Assembly (NCBI GenBank): GCA_016716365.1
Contig: JADJWM010000009.1
Location: 1 to 64,000, forward strand
Length of the DNA stretch: 64,000 nt
Source: Chloracidobacterium sp.
GTDB lineage: Bacteria > Acidobacteriota > Blastocatellia > Pyrinomonadales > Pyrinomonadaceae
Reading direction: 5' to 3'
The translations under genes were made by a program, and so were the position numbers. A model generated the notes under the pieces. The model saw nothing but the letters and a program-made list of their open reading frames with translations. It did not search any database and was not told the origin of the DNA. How positions within the stretch are numbered: position 1 is the first letter of the stretch; every line of letters starts with the position of its first letter. Positions 61,843-64,000 of this stretch are shown here, in pieces.

Positions 61843-63302
61843 TTTCTGTCTTTAATTAGTTGGTTATATTCGAAAACGTGCCGTTCGCGGGCGATCTTAT
61901 ACGTCGCGTGGCAATTCGGGTGAAATTTTAGTTTTGAGTAACTATTCGAAAACCTTTCGATGGAGTCTATTTTGCCAAGACTTTCGAGTGCAAGCAAAAC
62001 CGCACCGTGCATTGAGGCTTCGCGGGTGCCGGAAACCAGCAGGTCGCGGCCGAGGACGTCGGCAATGATCTGCCGCCAGACCGGCGACGAATCAAGTGCA
62101 CCGCCGGAAGCGGCGATCTCGCGGATGGGAGCGACCATTTTGAGCTGGTCAAAGATCTCGGCGAACCGAAAGGCGACCGCTTCCATCGCGGCCTGCAGAA
62201 TATCGATCGCGTCGTGCGAGGCATTTAGCCCTAAGATCGCCCCCGACGCGTTTTCGTGATATCCCGTGCTTCGTTCGCCGAAGAAAAACGGCATCACGGT
62301 AAGGCCGTGTGCATCGGCCCCGCGGCGGGCCATTTCTCTCCCGATCTCGGCGTCCGACCCTTCGATCAGCAGTGTTCGTTTCAGCAGTTCGTACAGCCCT
62401 CCGCCGTCCGACAATGCACCGCCCACGATAACGCGTTCGCGGTCGATGCGGTAACACCAAAGCCCGGGCGGAATTTTTTCGGGCGGCTCGCCCTTGTAGG
62501 CAACACGCATCGCTCCGGATGTGCCGATCATCAGCGCCGCCCTGCCCTTCTTCGTGCAGCCTGCGCCGATATTGTTCGCCGCCCCATCGCCGATAGCCGG
62601 AAACCATCGCGTTTCTTTCAAACGCGGCCAGCGTTTGGCGAATTTCGAATTCAGCCTAAATGTCGCATCGTCAGCGGCGATCGGCGGCAGGCTCTCGGGC
62701 TTGAGTTTCAGGAATTTGAGGAGGTCTCGGTCCCACTCGCATTTTCTGATATCGAACAATCCGGTCGCCGAGGCCATCGAAATACTCGTAGATGCTTCGC
62801 CGAAAAACCGCAGCGAAACATAATCGCTTAGGCTGAGCCACCGAGCGGTCTTCCCCCAAACGGCTGGGAACGCCTTCTTCAGCCACAACAGTTTTGCCGG
62901 CCAGAAGCTCGAATGAGATCGGGCCCCGATGCGGTTATGAACTTCCGATTCGTCGAACTTCCGCCTGAGAGCAACCGCTGCATCGCGGCCGCGCGTGTCT
63001 GCCCAGCCAAGGACTTTCGTGGTCGGCTTGCCTTTCTCATCCACGCCGACCAGGCTGTGCCAAAAGCAGCTTACGGCCGCGTGTGTGATCTCGCCCTTAA
63101 CGTCTTCGGCCCTTAGGAGCATCTCATCGATTGCCCGGCCTACCTGGTCGAGCGCCTTATCTGCATCGATCTCGGCCGCACTCTGGTTTGTTTTCTCGCT
63201 TCGCCATTCGTGGCGGACGAAGGTCTTCGAGACTAGTCTGGCCGTCGAGTCGAATAGAGCAGTTCGGACACTTGACGATCCAATGTCGATCGATAGGATC
63301 AA
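61839..63302 (-). CDS. FGGY-family sugar kinase, gluconokinase-like
   Basis: A kinase of 487 residues with the FGGY fold. The N-terminal ATPase part begins MILSIDIGSSSVRTALFD, then AAVSCFWHSLVGVDEKGKPTTKVLGWADTRG, a phrase common to gluconokinases. SHSSFWPAKLLWLKKAFP and MASATGLFDIRKCEWD follow. The second half has AIGDGAANNIGAGCTKKGRAALMIGTSGAMRVA (in parts), PFFFGERSTGYHENASGAILGLNASHD and EIAASGGALDSSPVWRQIIADVLG. Phosphorylation of gluconate, feeding the pentose phosphate pathway next to transketolase, is the best reading; other pentoses or polyols cannot be excluded. Confidence 0.9.
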   Translation of the reverse strand: MILSIDIGSSSVRTALFDSTARLVSKTFVRHEWRSEKTNQSAAEIDADKALDQVGRAIDEMLLRAEDVKGEITHAAVSCFWHSLVGVDEKGKPTTKVLGWADTRGRDAAVALRRKFDESEVHNRIGARSHSSFWPAKLLWLKKAFPAVWGKTARWLSLSDYVSLRFFGEASTSISMASATGLFDIRKCEWDRDLLKFLKLKPESLPPIAADDATFRLNSKFAKRWPRLKETRWFPAIGDGAANNIGAGCTKKGRAALMIGTSGAMRVAYKGEPPEKIPPGLWCYRIDRERVIVGGALSDGGGLYELLKRTLLIEGSDAEIGREMARRGADAHGLTVMPFFFGERSTGYHENASGAILGLNASHDAIDILQAAMEAVAFRFAEIFDQLKMVAPIREIAASGGALDSSPVWRQIIADVLGRDLLVSGTREASMHGAVLLALESLGKIDSIERFSNSYSKLKFHPNCHATYKIARERHVFEYNQLIKDRK

Positions 63303-63418
63303 TTCTTTCGGTAAGATTGCGGGCTCCTCCTGTGATCGCTAGGGAATTTTTGAAACTTACGCATCAGGCGAATCGTTCTTTTCGAGGATACAGCAAAGAC
63401 CGCAAGAGGCGGCACGCG

Positions 63419-64000
63419 ATGAAAAGCAAGATAATGACACGGCTCCCGCTGGCGTTGTTGACGCTGTTCTCGGTCTTGATCGCGATTATCTCTCTTCGCT
63501 ATTTTTCGTTCGAACGGACCGACATTCTTACGGACAAACCCGACTGGATCTATTCGAACCCGCTCTGGCAAGCAGGATTTTATCTGCACGTTGCGTTCGG
63601 TGCGATCGCCCTGCTGATCGGCGGATTTCAGTTCTTTGGAAGCCTTCGAGACCGGTTCACCGCCCTGCACAGGACGTTCGGAAAGATCTACGTCGCAAGT
63701 GTCTTTGTCTCGTCGATCGCCGGACTTGGCATCGCGGTATTTACCGCTGGCGGCATCTTCGCAAAGACGGGTTTTGCGGCGTTGGCCATCGCGTGGATGT
63801 ACTCGAACTTTCGTGCCTACACGGCGATCCGAAGGGTTGACATCACCGAACACCGAAATTGGATGATCAGGAATTTCTCGCTGACATTCGCCGCTGTGAC
63901 CCTGCGAATTTGGCTTCCGCTTTTTCTGGCGGGATTCGGGATCAAGTTCGGCACGGCCTATCCTATTATTGCGTGGCTTTGCTGGGTGCCGAATCTGATC
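63419..64000 (+). CDS. DUF2306-like membrane protein, incomplete at window end
   Basis: The frame opens at ATG 63419 (MKSKIMTRLPLALLTLFSVLIAI) with AGAGG upstream, and runs beyond base 64000. Helices visible: residues about 7-27, LWQAGFYLHVAFGAIALLIGGFQFF, KIYVASVFVSSIAGLGIAVFTA, GFAALAIAWMYSNFRAYTAI, SLTFAAVTLRIWLPLFLAGF and AYPIIAWLCWVPNLI. The His residues in LHVAFGA, ALHRTFGKIYV and EHRNWMIRNF match DUF2306 proteins, which look like heme- or quinone-linked membrane domains. No function is established. Confidence 0.8.
   Translation, partial: MKSKIMTRLPLALLTLFSVLIAIISLRYFSFERTDILTDKPDWIYSNPLWQAGFYLHVAFGAIALLIGGFQFFGSLRDRFTALHRTFGKIYVASVFVSSIAGLGIAVFTAGGIFAKTGFAALAIAWMYSNFRAYTAIRRVDITEHRNWMIRNFSLTFAAVTLRIWLPLFLAGFGIKFGTAYPIIAWLCWVPNLI

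Noticed and set aside
63299..63853. Minus-strand open frame of 184 codons near the right end
   Set aside because: The plus strand encodes a continuous hydrophobic DUF2306-like protein there; the antisense product is highly charged and unrecognisable.

Overview
The window looks like a chromosomal segment of a Gram-negative bacterium, most likely an acidobacterium of the Blastocatellia/Pyrinomonadaceae type. This is an inference from gene style: a Ser/Thr kinase fused to a TolB-like propeller, a zinc-ribbon/FlgO-like/TPR protein family that starts KRCPxCGR, DUF5117/DUF4953-type secreted metalloproteases, many secreted hydrolases and about 57 percent GC by eye. No rRNA, tRNA, CRISPR array, integrase or complete insertion sequence was seen.

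Layout. 0-7.5 kb: small secreted or membrane enzymes, three of them with single-base frameshifts (Kelch-type protein, intradiol dioxygenase, GNAT acetyltransferase). 7.0-13.6 kb, minus strand: the translation operon ffh-rpsP-khpA-rimM-trmD-rplS-rnhB, with a low-GC FkbM methyltransferase between rimM and trmD and a possible structured leader before rplS. 13.9-20.4 kb: MgtE-like transporter, a small glycan/methylation group (GT9, methyltransferase, Trm112-like protein), cupin lipoprotein, SPFH protein with three zinc ribbons, VanZ-like protein. 20.5-24.7 kb, minus strand: a partial ATP synthase operon (b-type, b-type, delta, alpha, gamma) without a, c, beta or epsilon. 24.8-33 kb, plus strand: DUF421 protein, orphan DNA methyltransferase, exonuclease III, MOSC protein, large metalloprotease, NTF2-like protein, zinc-ribbon TPR protein. 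33-36 kb: M1 peptidase flanked by two shrunken relics of the zinc-ribbon TPR family. 36-40 kb: three consecutive exported hydrolases (cyclase, amidohydrolase, N-carbamoylase). 40-47.9 kb: redox and methyl-transfer enzymes, including an iodotyrosine-deiodinase-like flavoenzyme next to a flavin reductase, a catechol-O-methyltransferase-like enzyme and a frameshifted aldehyde dehydrogenase. 48-64 kb: receptor kinase, an alanyl-tRNA synthetase lacking its aminoacylation core, serine hydrolase, D-threonine-aldolase-like enzyme, a phage-type protein, and transketolase/gluconokinase with a duplicated transketolase tail.

Most notable are: (i) the N-terminally truncated but otherwise intact AlaRS; (ii) palindromic repeat elements lying in frame inside two protein genes; (iii) the divergent transketolase 3-prime relic, which marks a gene replacement or insertion; (iv) the bacterial IYD-like and COMT-like enzymes; (v) the FkbM gene packed into the ribosomal operon; (vi) two KRCP-type relics with internal deletions. 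Several frameshifts sit at homopolymers and may be sequencing errors, so they should be checked against reads before being called biological.
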